Source of the DNA: Granulosicoccus sp045106195
GTDB taxonomy: Bacteria > Pseudomonadota > Gammaproteobacteria > Granulosicoccales > Granulosicoccaceae
Direction of reading: 5' to 3'
DNA length: 64,000 nucleotides
Assembly (NCBI GenBank): GCA_045106195.1
Contig: JBGCEH010000003.1
Location: 1-64,000 of the forward strand
Shown: piece by piece, positions 7,667-17,737 of the stretch
How the letters are laid out: every line of letters starts with the position of its first letter
Position numbering within the stretch: the first letter of the stretch is position 1
Program-made: the position numbers and the translations under genes
The notes under the pieces: model-generated
Database searches by the model: none
What the model saw: only the letters and a program-made list of their open reading frames with translations
Told to the model about the DNA's origin: nothing

Positions 7667-10600
7667 ATGGAGCGAACAGTGACCAGACTAATCGTGGCCA
7701 GCCCGGTCGATCCCGTAACGTTAGCCAGTGACCTTGAACGGCGAGTCGATAGTGACATTATCACCACTCGCCACAGCGTACGATTCCAGCTAAATCGAGG
7801 TGACGGTAAGGAAGCCATTCTGGACGTCGAAAACAGCGATGTCGTCGAACTTGAAATGGAGGACGGCCAGAAAATCTGGGTCCGGGTAGATGAATTGGAT
7901 AGCGAGTTTGGCGTGTCGCTTCATCGATCCGGCGCCGTTGAAGATGACGGCACCATTAGAATTCCATCTTCGCTCCCGCTTGACGGTACCTCCCGTGGAC
8001 TTGGTAAGTGGGCGATAAAGGGACTGAAAGTTCTTGGTGTTGACATTGCAGGAAGTATTACCGAATTTGTCACAGGCAAGGTTGAAGGAAAGCTATCGCC
8101 TGGTCCCGGGCTTTACCGCTGTACGGCAAGCTCCGCAGCATCATTGCAGCCCTTCAAGACAATCGACCGTAGTAAGCCCGTACTGGTATTTCTGCATGGT
8201 ACGGCATCAAGTACCGAGGGCAGCTTTTCCGGCCTTTGGGATGCGGGTACCAATGCGATTTCCGATCTGTTAAATCACTACGGTGATCAGGTGTTGTCGT
8301 TTCAACATCAATCACTGAGCCTGAGCCCGATCGAGAATGCTCTTGAACTACTCAAGGCCCTGACATCACTAAAAAATACCGTGCAGGGAAACCACCCTTT
8401 GCGATTGCATTTAGTGTCGCATTCGCGTGGCGGTCTCATCGGCGAACTCCTGTGTCGTGGAACAAGAACACGCGGTCCTTCTTTTGACGACATCGATTTT
8501 GATTTCTTCGCGAGCGCAGAATATGCCCGTGATAGAAAAGCGATAAAGGAATTAGCTACCCTGCTTGATAACACTGACCTGCAGGTTGAACGATATATCC
8601 GAGTAGCCTGCCCGGCACGTGGTACCACCCTCGCTGACGGGCGTTTTGACCGTTATCTTACGGGCATGGTCAATATCATGGAGAAAGTCCCGGGTCTGGC
8701 CAATCCGGTTTTAAGTGGTGTCAGTAACCTGATGCTAGCTGTAGTCCACAAACGCACCGAGCCCGAGGAGCTTCCGGGTATTGAGGCGATGATGCCAACG
8801 TCCCCTACTATCAGGATGCTGAATCGGCCTGATGTCAGTGTCAAGGCCGATCTTCATGTCATCGGCGGTGATGTAAAAGCCTCAGGTTTTATCAACCGTA
8901 TAAAAGTCATCATCACCGATCTTTTCTATCGTGAGGATCATGATCTGGTTGTCAACACACCATCGATGTTTGGCGGGGCGACGCGTGAGGGCGGCACAAG
9001 GTACTGGGTTGATACGGGCGGGAAGGTTAATCACTTTCGCTATTTTGACAATAACAGTACTTCATCGCGTCTTACGGCAGGACTGCTACACGATGACCCT
9101 GCCTTCCATACATTGCATCTGAAGCCCTTTGAGGTTGACCAGGATAGTTACCGCAAGCGCACTCTGGACGCGCAGCCCATAGTTTTCGTTGTGCCCGGCA
9201 TTATGGGCAGCCATTTGTCCGTCGCCGATGAGCGCATTTGGCTGGATTTCATGGAGATCGCCTGTGGTGGTGTGACGAAACTGGATATTGACAATCGAGC
9301 GCCAAACGTTAAACCCGTTAAACCGGTAGACGATGCTTACGGCGAATTGATGAAGTACCTCTCTGCTTCACATGATGTGCGCCCCTTTGCGTATGATTGG
9401 CGCATCTCTATCGAAGACTCAGCAGAGTTATTGTACAAACAAGTGCAGCTTGCGCTTGAAGAAGCGGTATCCATGGGAATGCCTTTACGCTTCATTGCGC
9501 ATTCGATGGGAGGTCTTGTTGTACGAGCCATGCTGGCAACACCCAAAGGCATCAAGCTTTGGAAACGCATTTGCGAGCATCCGGACGCACGATTCATCAT
9601 GCTTGGTACACCCAACAGGGGCTCCCACGATATCGCTTCCATGCTTATTGGGCGAGACTCGTTAACGCGCAAGCTTGCCGTGCTGGATTTCAAGAACAGC
9701 TACGCTGATCTGTTGCAGACCATTGCCCGGTTCGATGGGGTGTTGCAGTTGTTGCCGCATGACGGAACACTCGATCTCTACGAGCGTTCCAGTTGGCAGG
9801 CTCTGTTCGCACACGATGTTCCTGCCAAGCGTGGTTTGTTCGGCTCAGGTGTATCCAGTAAGAAAAGTGCGGGAATAGGGTGGGTGATACCGGATGAAGA
9901 GCAATTGAAAGAGGCGGCGCGCGTTCGTGATCTGATTGCCTCAAGCTCTATAGACGAAGATAAAATGATTTATGTGGCGGGTTGTGCTCGAGCAAGCGCT
10001 ATCGATATTACAGTGAATGACAATGCTCCGCGTGGTCGACAGGTAGAGGTTCACGCTACCGCACAGGGTGATGGCCGTGTTACATGGAGTACTGGTATCC
10101 CATCGGATATGCCCTCGCGCAACGTCTACTACATGGATGCCGTGCATGGAGATCTGGCAGACACCGCAGAGGCCTTCCCCGCTTTGTTACAATTGCTTGA
10201 ACAGGGGGCAACACAATTATTGTCCAATACTCCTGTAACCAGTCGTGGCACAGATGGTGAACGCTTTATCTTGCCAGCAGCCGAGCCCGATATGTATCCG
10301 GATCAAGATGATCTGATTGCCGCTGCGATGGGGGGGCGTCGCAAAGTTAAAAGACTGCCTGCTGGTAAATGTAAGGTAAGAATCGTTCACGGTGATCTTG
10401 CTCGTTCACGTTTCCCTGTGACGGTAGGGCATTATCAAGGCGATACGATTGTCAGCGCTGAAAGCTACCTTGATCGCCAACTCGATGGACGGTTGAAGGA
10501 GCGTCATCGTCTGGGTATGTATCCGGGAGAGAAGGGAAGTTCCATTGTGATGCTGAACTGGCCTGAGGAGTTTGAGCTAGAGCGTCACAAGGACCCGGTC

Positions 10601-13201
10601 CACCCCGGTGCTATTGTTGTGGGCCTGGGTACAGTTGGAGATCTGACTCCTGGCAGCCTGACAGGAACATTGTCCGACGGATTGATGCGCTATGCGCTTG
10701 AGGTTCGCGATACCCTTGTCGAAAAATACCGTCATCAGGGATTTGAGTTACCTGAAACAGTCAATGCGTCCCTCGCCACATTGCTCATTAGTGCCAGTAA
10801 CGACCTGACTATCAGCGATTCAATGCGTTCTATTCTGAGAGCTGTTGCCACGGTCAATGAGCGTTTACAAAAACCCGTTAGTGATTTAGCACGACCTGAG
10901 GAAAATCCTGACAGTAAGCCCTATGTGCGTATCCCTGAGCTGGATATTATTGAGTATTGGGAGGACCGAGCCATTCAGGCAACGCGGGTCCTGGTAAATT
11001 TGGCCGATACGAAAGATTTTGACAGCGATTTCGAGTTCCACCGGCAGCTCGCAGAAGGTAAGGATGGGCGACGCCGCGTCAGTTTTGATGATGAGCCTGG
11101 TTGGTGGCAGCGTATGCGAATCTCGACACTTGCCGGTGGCGACCTGAAGTTCGAAACACTCACAGAACGTGCTCGTGTCGAATCACAGTTGCAGTCAACC
11201 CAGCGTATTCTGGTCGACCGGTTTCTTTCCAGCGCTTCGGCATCAGCCTCCTTCAATCCATCACTGGGCAAGACCCTGTTCGAACTTCTGATGCCGAACC
11301 AACTCAAGCAATACGCACCGGATAGGCGCAACCTGATTCTCATGCTTGATGAGAAATCTGCGATCTACCCGTGGGAGCTTTTACAGGATAGTTTTGATTC
11401 ATCAGGACGTCCCATGGCCGTCGAAGCGGGGATTATTCGTCAGCTGATTTCTGTCCAGTTCCGCGCTCAACCCTTGATGGCGCAAACGCCTACGGCACTT
11501 GTGGTAGGTGATCCTGTTGCAACTGACCTGGACGGCAATGCATTTCCGGCGTTGCCTGGTGCGGCAAGTGAAGCACACAAAGTTGCAGCACAACTGCATG
11601 CTGCAGCTTACGACACTCTGGAGCTGGTCGGGCACGATGCGCGGCCATTGGATGTCGTTACCGCCTTGTACGCGAAGCCTTATCGTATTGTGCACATCGC
11701 TGCTCACGGGGTGTTTGACTTGCCTGTTGATGAAAAGGGTAGACCCATCAGCAAAGACAACGAAAATTACCATGCCGGGAGCGTCGAACAAAAGCACGTA
11801 TCGGGTGTTGTACTAGGCGATGGTATCTACCTGACGCCAGCTGAATTCGAACAGATGCGCTATGTACCGGAACTTGTGTTTATAAATTGTTGTCACTTAG
11901 GGAATCAGGAAGTAGGAACGAACACGAGTGTTGTTGAGTACCATCGGCTGGCAGCAAACGTTGCCACACAACTTATCCGTATGGGCGTCAGAGCTGTCAT
12001 AGCTGCGGGGTGGGCGGTAGATGATGATGCTGCCAAATTGTTTGCTGAACGATTTTATGATCGCCTGTTGGCAGGTAATTCCTTCGGCGACTCCGTTGCA
12101 GTCGCAAGAGCTGCTACATACACGCTGGAACAACGTCGCGATGGCAACACTTGGGGTGCTTATCAATGCTATGGAGACCCGGATTTCGCATTGCGGGCTA
12201 CCAGCGGCTATAATACCGCCAGTAAAAGTTCAGTTCCTTTATCGCCTTCAGAGCTAAAGCAGAACCTTGAACTCATGGCGCGTGATGCAGGTTACGCTTC
12301 AGGTGAGAACAAGAAACGGATAGGCAAGCAGCTACGCCAGTTGATACAGGTTGTCCCCAGCAGTTGGTATGAATCAGGTTCGGTATGCTCTGCGATAGCT
12401 ACAGCCTTTGCTGAGCTTGGCGATCTGGAACAGGCGGCCGAATACTACAAAAAGGCCAATCGTAGTGCTACGGCTGATGTATCGATTGCATCGGTAGAAC
12501 AACTAGTCAACATGAAAGTCCGTGTGGCTGCCAGCAGGGCTGGTAATAATGACGCCAGTGAAGAAAATAAACGTCAGGCGCTCAAGGAGCTCTCAGAAGC
12601 TGAACGAATTATTGATTCGCTAATAGAGATTAATGCATCGCTTGAGCGTTACACCATTAAAGGCAGTGTACATAAACGCGCTATCAAGATCAGCAACAAG
12701 GCAACACAATGCAGCCATTTGGAAAAGATGACATTTGCCTACGGTCGAGCATACGACATTGGAATTGAAACGAACCAATCCAATACGTATTACCCGTTAC
12801 AGAACAGTATTGCTGCTCGAATTGCCATGAGCTGGTGCCGTGGTGTAAAAGAGACTCCTGACAGCAAGCAAATAAAAGCGGATCTGGACGAGCTACAGCG
12901 TAGCATTGACAATACTGATATGCGAGAAGCCAATTTCTGGGAAGCCTGCCAGATACCTGACCTGCTGCTACTCAAGGCGTTGAGCAACAACAGGATTGCC
13001 CCGAAAACGGAGCTGCCCGATATCCGCGAGGCCTATCAGGCCGCTCGCCGGCGTGGCAGCTCCGAGCGCGAATTCGGGTCGATCGGAGAACATTTGCGTT
13101 TCTTCAAGTGTATTGCCGAAACACAGCTTGCAAAAAACAAGGATGAATCAATGAACCTCATTGCTTCCATCGATCAACTTTTAAAGGAACTAGGGGACTA
13201 G
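7667..13201 (+). CDS. Giant dual alpha/beta-hydrolase (lipase-like) - CHAT protease fusion protein
   Basis: An 1844-residue cytoplasmic-looking protein with no signal peptide. Order of parts: an N-terminal beta-rich region (about 1-160); a first alpha/beta-hydrolase with the oxyanion strand VLVFLHGTASS (H177) and nucleophile motif SHSRGG (S253); a second, LCAT-like hydrolase with VFVVPGIMGSH (near 507-517) and AHSMGG (S613); a middle region with VGHYQGDTIVSAESYLD; a CHAT caspase-fold protease with VHIAAHGVF (His1347) and VFINCCHLGN (Cys1409 by alignment to the usual L-S-A-C-x-T-G); and a helical, TPR-like tail (about 1540-1844). I chose ATG 7667, preceded by GGATAAG; an in-frame ATG at 7595 also exists. 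The gene stands alone. CHAT proteases are known in bacterial defence and cell-death systems; here the protease may control, or be controlled by, the lipase parts, which is inference. Confidence 0.85.
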   Translation: MERTVTRLIVASPVDPVTLASDLERRVDSDIITTRHSVRFQLNRGDGKEAILDVENSDVVELEMEDGQKIWVRVDELDSEFGVSLHRSGAVEDDGTIRIPSSLPLDGTSRGLGKWAIKGLKVLGVDIAGSITEFVTGKVEGKLSPGPGLYRCTASSAASLQPFKTIDRSKPVLVFLHGTASSTEGSFSGLWDAGTNAISDLLNHYGDQVLSFQHQSLSLSPIENALELLKALTSLKNTVQGNHPLRLHLVSHSRGGLIGELLCRGTRTRGPSFDDIDFDFFASAEYARDRKAIKELATLLDNTDLQVERYIRVACPARGTTLADGRFDRYLTGMVNIMEKVPGLANPVLSGVSNLMLAVVHKRTEPEELPGIEAMMPTSPTIRMLNRPDVSVKADLHVIGGDVKASGFINRIKVIITDLFYREDHDLVVNTPSMFGGATREGGTRYWVDTGGKVNHFRYFDNNSTSSRLTAGLLHDDPAFHTLHLKPFEVDQDSYRKRTLDAQPIVFVVPGIMGSHLSVADERIWLDFMEIACGGVTKLDIDNRAPNVKPVKPVDDAYGELMKYLSASHDVRPFAYDWRISIEDSAELLYKQVQLALEEAVSMGMPLRFIAHSMGGLVVRAMLATPKGIKLWKRICEHPDARFIMLGTPNRGSHDIASMLIGRDSLTRKLAVLDFKNSYADLLQTIARFDGVLQLLPHDGTLDLYERSSWQALFAHDVPAKRGLFGSGVSSKKSAGIGWVIPDEEQLKEAARVRDLIASSSIDEDKMIYVAGCARASAIDITVNDNAPRGRQVEVHATAQGDGRVTWSTGIPSDMPSRNVYYMDAVHGDLADTAEAFPALLQLLEQGATQLLSNTPVTSRGTDGERFILPAAEPDMYPDQDDLIAAAMGGRRKVKRLPAGKCKVRIVHGDLARSRFPVTVGHYQGDTIVSAESYLDRQLDGRLKERHRLGMYPGEKGSSIVMLNWPEEFELERHKDPVHPGAIVVGLGTVGDLTPGSLTGTLSDGLMRYALEVRDTLVEKYRHQGFELPETVNASLATLLISASNDLTISDSMRSILRAVATVNERLQKPVSDLARPEENPDSKPYVRIPELDIIEYWEDRAIQATRVLVNLADTKDFDSDFEFHRQLAEGKDGRRRVSFDDEPGWWQRMRISTLAGGDLKFETLTERARVESQLQSTQRILVDRFLSSASASASFNPSLGKTLFELLMPNQLKQYAPDRRNLILMLDEKSAIYPWELLQDSFDSSGRPMAVEAGIIRQLISVQFRAQPLMAQTPTALVVGDPVATDLDGNAFPALPGAASEAHKVAAQLHAAAYDTLELVGHDARPLDVVTALYAKPYRIVHIAAHGVFDLPVDEKGRPISKDNENYHAGSVEQKHVSGVVLGDGIYLTPAEFEQMRYVPELVFINCCHLGNQEVGTNTSVVEYHRLAANVATQLIRMGVRAVIAAGWAVDDDAAKLFAERFYDRLLAGNSFGDSVAVARAATYTLEQRRDGNTWGAYQCYGDPDFALRATSGYNTASKSSVPLSPSELKQNLELMARDAGYASGENKKRIGKQLRQLIQVVPSSWYESGSVCSAIATAFAELGDLEQAAEYYKKANRSATADVSIASVEQLVNMKVRVAASRAGNNDASEENKRQALKELSEAERIIDSLIEINASLERYTIKGSVHKRAIKISNKATQCSHLEKMTFAYGRAYDIGIETNQSNTYYPLQNSIAARIAMSWCRGVKETPDSKQIKADLDELQRSIDNTDMREANFWEACQIPDLLLLKALSNNRIAPKTELPDIREAYQAARRRGSSEREFGSIGEHLRFFKCIAETQLAKNKDESMNLIASIDQLLKELGD

Positions 13202-13466
13202 TGAGTAGGTAAGAGATACAACGTACACCTGAAACTGCCAAAAGTGCATGATGGATAGCTCTACCCTGTCCGTAGGTTATGATCCCTCTCGACAGTATCC
13301 GACTAAATACCCTGTTCTTCGTTAACAGCCAAGTGCTCCAGATTAAACTGTTTGAGCGAATCGTCGTTGTAAACGGCCAGACCTGGCTGGATTTGGCCAA
13401 ACTGGATTGTTCCGCCCGTTTTCTTGCAACTTCAACTCTTTATCAGGCGTGAGTGTCGCGGTTTGT

Positions 13467-14414
13467 CTAACGCCTGGCCGCTGCCCGTCTTTTTTGCAAT
13501 CTTCCTGCCCAGTCTGCCGTACCAAGATAGTGAGGAACCACTGCATCCAGTGACGTTGATTGACGCTTGCACGCATCCGAACCGACACTGGGTGTTTGCA
13601 AGGACAGATAGTTATCACGTGAGAACGGCTTGCCAGGGACAAATTCCATGGCGCGGGCCTGCATGCGAGAGGCCCAGTCGGGTAGACCGATGACCTTGCG
13701 TGACATGCCGGCGGTGGCAGCCGTATATTCTACGAGTTCCTTCAGCGTGTAATCCTGAGGTCCACATAACTCAATGGTTGCGCCCGTTGCACCTTGATCA
13801 TCGATTGATCCAATCATCACTTCGCAGACATCACCAATGAAAACCGGAGACATTCTGGCATCAGGTACAGCCAGGGGAAATATTGGCAGCGCACGGAGCA
13901 GACTGGCAAAGCGGTTGAAGAAGGCGTCGTGCTCGCCAAATATGATCGATGGCTGGAAGATGGTCCATTGAATGCTGCCTGACTCTTTCTTGACAAGGTC
14001 TTCGGCCATACCTTTAGTCCGAAGATATTCGCTGGAGCCGTTTTCGGTATCCGCATTCAAGGCACTCATATGCAAATAGCGCGGAACGCCGGCGTTCTTG
14101 CAGGCCGAAAGTACTTTTTCGGTTAACCCGAGGTGTGCATTTCGGAAACTGCTTTCATCCTTGTTACCACCTTCATTCAGGATTCCAACCAGATTGATCA
14201 CAACATCTGAGCCTGCAAGTGCCGAACTCAGGGCTTCTGCATCATGGACATTGACCTCCAATGCCTTGACGTTGATCAGCGTGCGAAGCTTGCGCACGCG
14301 GCTTGCTCGCCGTGTCAGGACGATGACTTCATCGAATTTTTGGGCCAGTCGGTAAGTCAGCTGTGAGCCGACAAATCCGGAACCTCCCAGCAGGGTAACG
14401 CGGCGAGTAGACAT
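13467..14414 (-). CDS. NAD(P)-binding NDUFA9-like epimerase/reductase
   Basis: A 315-residue atypical short-chain dehydrogenase of the complex I NDUFA9 / NmrA-like group. The N-terminal dinucleotide-binding motif is GGSGFVGSQL (residues 9-18), followed by VVINLVGIL and PRYLHMSALNA, where the usual catalytic Tyr-x-x-x-Lys is seen only as SSEYLRTKGMAE. The MSPVFIGDVCEVM stretch is typical of this subgroup. Bacterial members are cytoplasmic and are often linked to quinone or respiratory complex biogenesis, or act as NADPH-dependent reductases of unknown substrate. It is encoded opposite to the giant CHAT gene and divergent from soeA, with 404 bases between the starts. C-terminal length is normal. 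Confidence 0.82.
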   Translation of the reverse strand: MSTRRVTLLGGSGFVGSQLTYRLAQKFDEVIVLTRRASRVRKLRTLINVKALEVNVHDAEALSSALAGSDVVINLVGILNEGGNKDESSFRNAHLGLTEKVLSACKNAGVPRYLHMSALNADTENGSSEYLRTKGMAEDLVKKESGSIQWTIFQPSIIFGEHDAFFNRFASLLRALPIFPLAVPDARMSPVFIGDVCEVMIGSIDDQGATGATIELCGPQDYTLKELVEYTAATAGMSRKVIGLPDWASRMQARAMEFVPGKPFSRDNYLSLQTPSVGSDACKRQSTSLDAVVPHYLGTADWAGRLQKRRAAARR

Positions 14415-14818
14415 CAGAACGGGGTACTCCTGGTCAATCTAGTGAAAGCACGCGAGATGCGTGAGGGCATTATAGAAAATCGGCGGCGTTACGCAAAGCT
14501 TGCGGGCTGGCGATTGGTTACTGCAAAGGCTGTGCATCATTACTCACTCAGAGTCGCAACTTTGAAGCAAATTCGACGTTACCGTCAGTACTGGCAGCGG
14601 GATTAACTCTGGGGCAGTACACTACAGGTTTACACGCCAACAGTCCGCTTATTCGATGTTTTGATGATTTTACTAATACCTGCACAAGAATTTCTTTTTG
14701 GCGCATCCGTCAAGGTAACGCCATAGTAAGGCGTCTGATAGATTACGCTGCGCCCGTCAAGACGAGATAATTCTTTGTCAAAGCGCCAGTCAATCCCTTT
14801 ATAACCCTCAAATAGCCT
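14415..14818. other. Divergent intergenic region before soeA
   Basis: These 404 bases separate the NDUFA9-like gene from soeA and must hold both promoters. No hexamer pair stands out. A minus-strand reading frame over 14630-14800 has protein-like composition but no ATG start and runs into soeA, so it is not called. Confidence 0.3.
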
Positions 14819-17737
14819 ATGTCTGCACTGCCAGAATTCGAAAATCATGACCAACAGACGGTCAAGACCACCACCTGCTACATGTGTGCCTGTCGTTGCG
14901 GTATCAAGGTAACTCTGGAAGGTAACGAGATTCGCTTCATCCAGGGTAACCCCAAGCATCCTGTCAACAAGGGCGTGCTTTGTGCCAAAGGCAACGCAGG
15001 GATCATGAAGCAGAAATCCCCGGCAAAGTTGACGCAGCCGCTGGTCAGAAAACAGGGTACCGAGCGTGGAGCCGGTGAATTCGAGCCCATTTCCTGGGAC
15101 AAGGCGCTGGAATTGCTCACTGAAAGGTTACGCAGAATCCGGGAAACCGACCCCAAACGTCTTGCCTTCTTTACCGGTCGTGACCAGATGCAGGCGCTGA
15201 CAGGCTTCTGGGCGTCTCAATTCGGCACCATAAACTGGGCCGCGCACGGCGGATTCTGCTCGGTGAACATGGCGGCTGGTGGGCTCTACATGACCGGGCA
15301 ATCCTTCTGGGAATTCGGTGATCCTGACTGGGACAACGCCAAATATTTCATGTTGTGGGGTGTGGCGGAAGATCATGCTTCCAACCCGATCAAGATCGGA
15401 CTGGAAAAACTCAAACGTCGCGGTGCGAAGTTTGTGGCGATTAATCCGGTACGCACCGGCTATCAGGCAATCGCGGATGAGTGGATTGGTATTCGACCGG
15501 GCACCGATGGGTTGCTCGCTCTTTCATTTGCCCATGTTCTACTTAAAAACGAGCAGTTCGACTGGGATTTTCTCACGCGCTACACCAATTCCACGCAGTT
15601 GGTTATCAGCGCACCGGGCACTTCAAAGGACGGTCTGTTACTGCGTAACGAAGAAGGCGAGTTGCTGATCTGGAACCAGGCAACCGACAGCACAGCCACC
15701 TGGAACGATTCCAGTCACGATGATGCTGTTCAGGCTGCGCTTTTTGGTGAATACGAGGTAGATGGCGTAAACGTCAAGACCGTCATGACTCAGCTTGCCG
15801 AGAAGTATCTTGACGATGAGTATGCGCCGGAGAACGTGGCTGGGACAGTCGGCGTTGAGGCCGCCACTATTGAACGGCTCGCGCTTGAAATGGCTCATGT
15901 TGCATTTAAAGAAACAATCACAATTGAGACGCCGTGGACTGACTGGACAGGTCGGCGGCACGAGCGGTTCATAGGCCGTCCGGTTGCCATGCATGCCATG
16001 CGCGGTATCTCAGCACATTCCAACGGATTCCAGAGCTGTCGTGCTATCCATCTGCTCCAAATCATGCTGGGTGCGGTTGATTGCCCTGGATCGCATCTGG
16101 CCAAACCGCCATTTCCCAAGCACATAGCACCGCCGATAAAACCGGCAAAGGCCATGGCGCCCAATACACCGTTGGCCTCCCCGCCGCTGGGATTTCCCAT
16201 GGGGCCAGAAGATCTTGTTGTAGATGAGAAAGGCGAACCCCTCAGGATAGACAAAGCCTATTCGTGGGAGGCGCCCATTGCCAATCACGGCATGATGCAT
16301 ATGGTCATCAACAATGCTGTCAAGGGTGACCCTTACCCAATCGATACGCTGATCCTTTTCATGGCAAATATGTCGTGGAACTCCAGTATGAACACGGCTG
16401 AAGTGCAAGACATGCTGCGTGAGAAAGATGAGCATGGTGACTACAAGCTTCCTTTTATTGTCACCAGCGATGCATTTCACTCAGAAATGGTCAACTACTC
16501 GGATCTGGTGTTGCCGGATACTACCTATCTGGAGCGGTTCGATACCATTTCGATGCTCGACAGGCCCATCTCAGAACCACATGCAGCGTGTGACTCCATT
16601 CGTCAGCCTGTTATCGAGCTGGACCGTGATGTCCGCCCATGGCAGGAAGTGCTGGTTGACATCGGCACCCGTCTGAACTTTCCTGCGCTGGTCAAGCCGG
16701 ACGGTTCTGCAAAATATTCTGACTATAAAGACTTCATCACCAACTGGGAGAAAGCACCGGGAATTGGTTTCCTTGCCGGATGGCGCGGTGAGAATGGCAA
16801 TGAGCACATGGTAGGTGCGCCCAACAAGGACCAATGGCAGTCCTATATGGACAACGACTGCTTTTTCGAACACAAACTTCCACCCGAGCAACGATACTAC
16901 CGTTTTGCCAACAAGGATTATCTGGAGTGGGCAAAGAGTGTCGGTTTCAATGGTCACAGTGGTCCGATCGTTATGGAGCTGTATTCGGAAGTGCTACAAA
17001 AATTCAGATTGGCGGGGCAGGGGCTCTATGACGGCCCGTTACCTACCACCACAGAGGATAAGCAGCGGTTAGTGAAGTATTTCGATCCTCTACCCGACTG
17101 GTATGTTCCGTTGGAAGAACAACGTGTGGACAATCAGAAGTATAATTTCCACGCCGTCAATCAGCGTCCCATGTTCATGTATCACTCATGGGATTCCCAG
17201 AATGCATGGCTGCGCCAGATCATGGCTCAGAACTATCTGTACATGAATCGCGAACGCGGCGATCAGATGGGTATTCATGATCTTGCGTGGGTTTGGGTCG
17301 AAAGCCACCATGGCAAGATTCGTTGTCAGGTCAAACTGATGGAAGGTTGCAATCCTGACACCGTCTGGACGTGGAATGCCATTGGCAAGCAAAGCGGTGC
17401 CTGGGGGCTTTCAAAAGACGCCCCTGAATCAACCAAGGGATTTTTAATGAACCATCTGATTTCGGAGTTATTACCTTCGAAAGACGGAGAACGCGGTTTA
17501 ACCAATTCCGACCCGGTGACCGGACAGGCTGCCTGGTATGACTTGAAAGTCAATGTGTACCTGGCAGCGCCCGGCGAGACCGGTTCCTATCCTGAGTTCG
17601 ACCCAGTCAAGCGGCTACCGGATTTGGCAGAATCGCCTCACGTTCTCAAGTACCACACTCACACTCCTGTCAATCTTGAACGTTCGATGGAAGATGCATT
17701 GAAGCGCGGACATCTCAAAAGTGGAGACAAGCCATGA
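14819..17737 (+). CDS. soeA: Sulfite dehydrogenase (quinone) molybdopterin subunit, SoeA-like
   Basis: A 972-residue catalytic subunit of the DMSO-reductase superfamily. In the SoeABC complex it oxidises sulfite to sulfate in the cytoplasm and passes electrons to quinone. The N-terminal [4Fe-4S] motif is C20-x2-C23-x3-C27-x27-C55. Molybdopterin-binding blocks follow, for example KFVAINPVRTGYQAIADEW (about 200-218) and SDLVLPDTTYLERFDT (about 560-575). There is no Tat signal, which fits SoeA and argues against periplasmic polysulfide or thiosulfate reductase relatives (PhsA/PsrA). The stop codon overlaps the soeB start (ATGA), so the subunits are translationally coupled. Substrate assignment rests on overall resemblance to SoeA and on the soeABC order; other CISM reductases are possible. 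Confidence 0.85.
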   Translation: MSALPEFENHDQQTVKTTTCYMCACRCGIKVTLEGNEIRFIQGNPKHPVNKGVLCAKGNAGIMKQKSPAKLTQPLVRKQGTERGAGEFEPISWDKALELLTERLRRIRETDPKRLAFFTGRDQMQALTGFWASQFGTINWAAHGGFCSVNMAAGGLYMTGQSFWEFGDPDWDNAKYFMLWGVAEDHASNPIKIGLEKLKRRGAKFVAINPVRTGYQAIADEWIGIRPGTDGLLALSFAHVLLKNEQFDWDFLTRYTNSTQLVISAPGTSKDGLLLRNEEGELLIWNQATDSTATWNDSSHDDAVQAALFGEYEVDGVNVKTVMTQLAEKYLDDEYAPENVAGTVGVEAATIERLALEMAHVAFKETITIETPWTDWTGRRHERFIGRPVAMHAMRGISAHSNGFQSCRAIHLLQIMLGAVDCPGSHLAKPPFPKHIAPPIKPAKAMAPNTPLASPPLGFPMGPEDLVVDEKGEPLRIDKAYSWEAPIANHGMMHMVINNAVKGDPYPIDTLILFMANMSWNSSMNTAEVQDMLREKDEHGDYKLPFIVTSDAFHSEMVNYSDLVLPDTTYLERFDTISMLDRPISEPHAACDSIRQPVIELDRDVRPWQEVLVDIGTRLNFPALVKPDGSAKYSDYKDFITNWEKAPGIGFLAGWRGENGNEHMVGAPNKDQWQSYMDNDCFFEHKLPPEQRYYRFANKDYLEWAKSVGFNGHSGPIVMELYSEVLQKFRLAGQGLYDGPLPTTTEDKQRLVKYFDPLPDWYVPLEEQRVDNQKYNFHAVNQRPMFMYHSWDSQNAWLRQIMAQNYLYMNRERGDQMGIHDLAWVWVESHHGKIRCQVKLMEGCNPDTVWTWNAIGKQSGAWGLSKDAPESTKGFLMNHLISELLPSKDGERGLTNSDPVTGQAAWYDLKVNVYLAAPGETGSYPEFDPVKRLPDLAESPHVLKYHTHTPVNLERSMEDALKRGHLKSGDKP

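Noticed and set aside
14630..14818. Minus-strand reading frame with protein-like composition before soeA
   Set aside because: No ATG, GTG or TTG start outside soeA, no known family, and it runs into the soeA start region.
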